A stretch of DNA of 6,304 nucleotides from an uncultured Collinsella sp. GTDB taxonomy: Bacteria; Actinomycetota; Coriobacteriia; Coriobacteriales; Coriobacteriaceae. Below, piece by piece: positions 5,509 to 6,304 of the stretch. The stretch is taken from contig CAAECT010000204.1 of assembly GCA_900754435.1 (NCBI GenBank), positions 1 through 6,304 on the forward strand. Reading direction: 5' to 3'. The notes below the pieces were generated by a model. It did not search any database, was not told where the DNA came from, and saw only the letters and a list, made by a program, of their open reading frames with translations. Each line of letters opens with the position of its first letter. The stretch's first letter is position 1. A program made the position numbers and the translations under genes.

Positions 5509-6304
5509 ATGTCCGATTTGATTAAACTGACGCCGATTTTCCACGAGAAGATCTGGGGCGGCCGCCAGCTCGAAACCGTATTTGGTTACGACATTCCCGA
5601 GGGTCCCATCGGTGAGTGTTGGGCTATCTCGGCCCACCCCAACGGCGACTGCCAGATCGCGGAGGGCCCGTATGCCGGCCACACACTGTCGTGGCTGTGG
5701 GCCGAGCACCGCGAGCTCTTTGGCAACTGCGAGGGCAAGGAGTTCCCACTGCTCATTAAGATCCTGGACGCCAAGGACGACCTTTCGATCCAGATTCACC
5801 CCGACGACGAGTACGCCGCCGAGCATGAGAACGGTAGCCTGGGCAAGACCGAGTGCTGGTACGTGCTGGACTGCGAGCCCGGCGCCACGATCATCGTCGG
5901 GCAGCGCGCCAAAGATCGCGCCGAGGCCGCACAGATGATCGAGGACGGCCGCTGGGACGACATGCTCAACGTGTTGCCGATCCACAAGGGCGACTTTTTC
6001 CAAATCGACTCCGGTACCGTGCACGCCATTAAGACCGGCACGCTCATTTTGGAGACGCAGCAGTCGAGCGACGTGACGTATCGTCTGTACGACTACGACC
6101 GCCCCGGCACCGACGGCAAGCTGCGCCCGCTGCACATTGAGCAGAGCCTCGATTGCATCAACTTTAACGCGCAGGCTCCGACCGACGGCACGGTGACCGC
6201 GCCCGAGGTCGATGGCGTGACCGAGCTCGAGTCCAACCCCTGCTACACCGTCGATCGCGTGCGCGTCGACGGCAGCAAGACCCTCGACCAGCGCTGGCCC
6301 TTCA
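5509..6304 (+). CDS. manA: Class I mannose-6-phosphate isomerase, partial, C-terminus outside window
   Basis: This cytoplasmic zinc enzyme interconverts mannose-6-phosphate and fructose-6-phosphate. The first 265 residues of an expected 310-320 are visible, in the short Bacillus-type form. Motifs in order are: PIFHEKIWGGRQL at 9-21; LSIQIHPDDEYA at 92-103 with Gln95 and zinc ligand His97; LGKTECWYV with zinc ligand Glu115; the conserved DSGTVHAI with zinc ligand His172; and TYRLYDYDR with the catalytic Arg192. I chose the ATG at 5509 because GGGGG lies 7 nt upstream and the family alignment begins there. In-frame ATGs at 5503 and 5461 are alternatives; the first is too close to the ribosome-binding site and the second lacks a good one. 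It lies 75 bp after gntR on the same strand and may share its transcript. It could serve general mannose metabolism rather than the neighbouring PTS. Confidence 0.93.
   Translation, partial: MSDLIKLTPIFHEKIWGGRQLETVFGYDIPEGPIGECWAISAHPNGDCQIAEGPYAGHTLSWLWAEHRELFGNCEGKEFPLLIKILDAKDDLSIQIHPDDEYAAEHENGSLGKTECWYVLDCEPGATIIVGQRAKDRAEAAQMIEDGRWDDMLNVLPIHKGDFFQIDSGTVHAIKTGTLILETQQSSDVTYRLYDYDRPGTDGKLRPLHIEQSLDCINFNAQAPTDGTVTAPEVDGVTELESNPCYTVDRVRVDGSKTLDQRWPF

Noticed and set aside
5470..6135. Minus-strand open frame opposite manA
   Set aside because: manA carries all its zinc and catalytic motifs in the plus frame; the antisense frame is a codon-bias shadow.

Overview
The window looks like a carbohydrate-utilisation locus from a high-GC, Gram-positive-style gut anaerobe. 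Codons end mostly in G or C, Shine-Dalgarno sequences are strong, and the gene set is Firmicutes/Actinobacteria-like: a Lac-family PTS, a GH1 phospho-glycosidase, a HutC-type GntR regulator and a short Bacillus-type ManA. I would guess a coriobacterium such as Collinsella, but this rests on general resemblance and not on a search.

Layout from left to right. The 5' two-thirds or so of a ROK-family sugar kinase (probably glucokinase) runs leftward off the window (1-483). A 241-bp gap holds two leftward terminator-like hairpins. Next comes a leftward operon, read from its promoter side as: GH1 6-phospho-beta-glycosidase (2998-4398), PTS EIIC (1525-2877), EIIB (1067-1369) and EIIA (725-1057). A 315-bp AT-rich divergent regulatory region (4399-4713) separates this operon from a rightward pair: a GntR/UTRA repressor (4714-5433) and a class I mannose-6-phosphate isomerase (5509 to beyond the window).

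How they fit together (inference). EIIA and EIIB pass phosphate to a beta-linked disaccharide as EIIC imports it. The GH1 enzyme splits the phospho-disaccharide into a hexose-6-phosphate and a free hexose. The ROK kinase next door could phosphorylate the free sugar. The GntR/UTRA protein is the obvious candidate for local control, sensing a phosphorylated sugar. ManA feeds mannose-6-phosphate into glycolysis as fructose-6-phosphate and may or may not belong to the same pathway. The substrate is not settled: the GH1 phosphate-binding loop has features that do not fit a textbook 6-phospho-beta-glucosidase.

No mobile element, CRISPR array, tRNA or rRNA was seen. No radically new system is evident. 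The most interesting points are a degenerate repeat shared by the kinase and GH1 leaders, the structured leader and intercistronic hairpins of the PTS operon, and the unusual GH1 phosphate loop.
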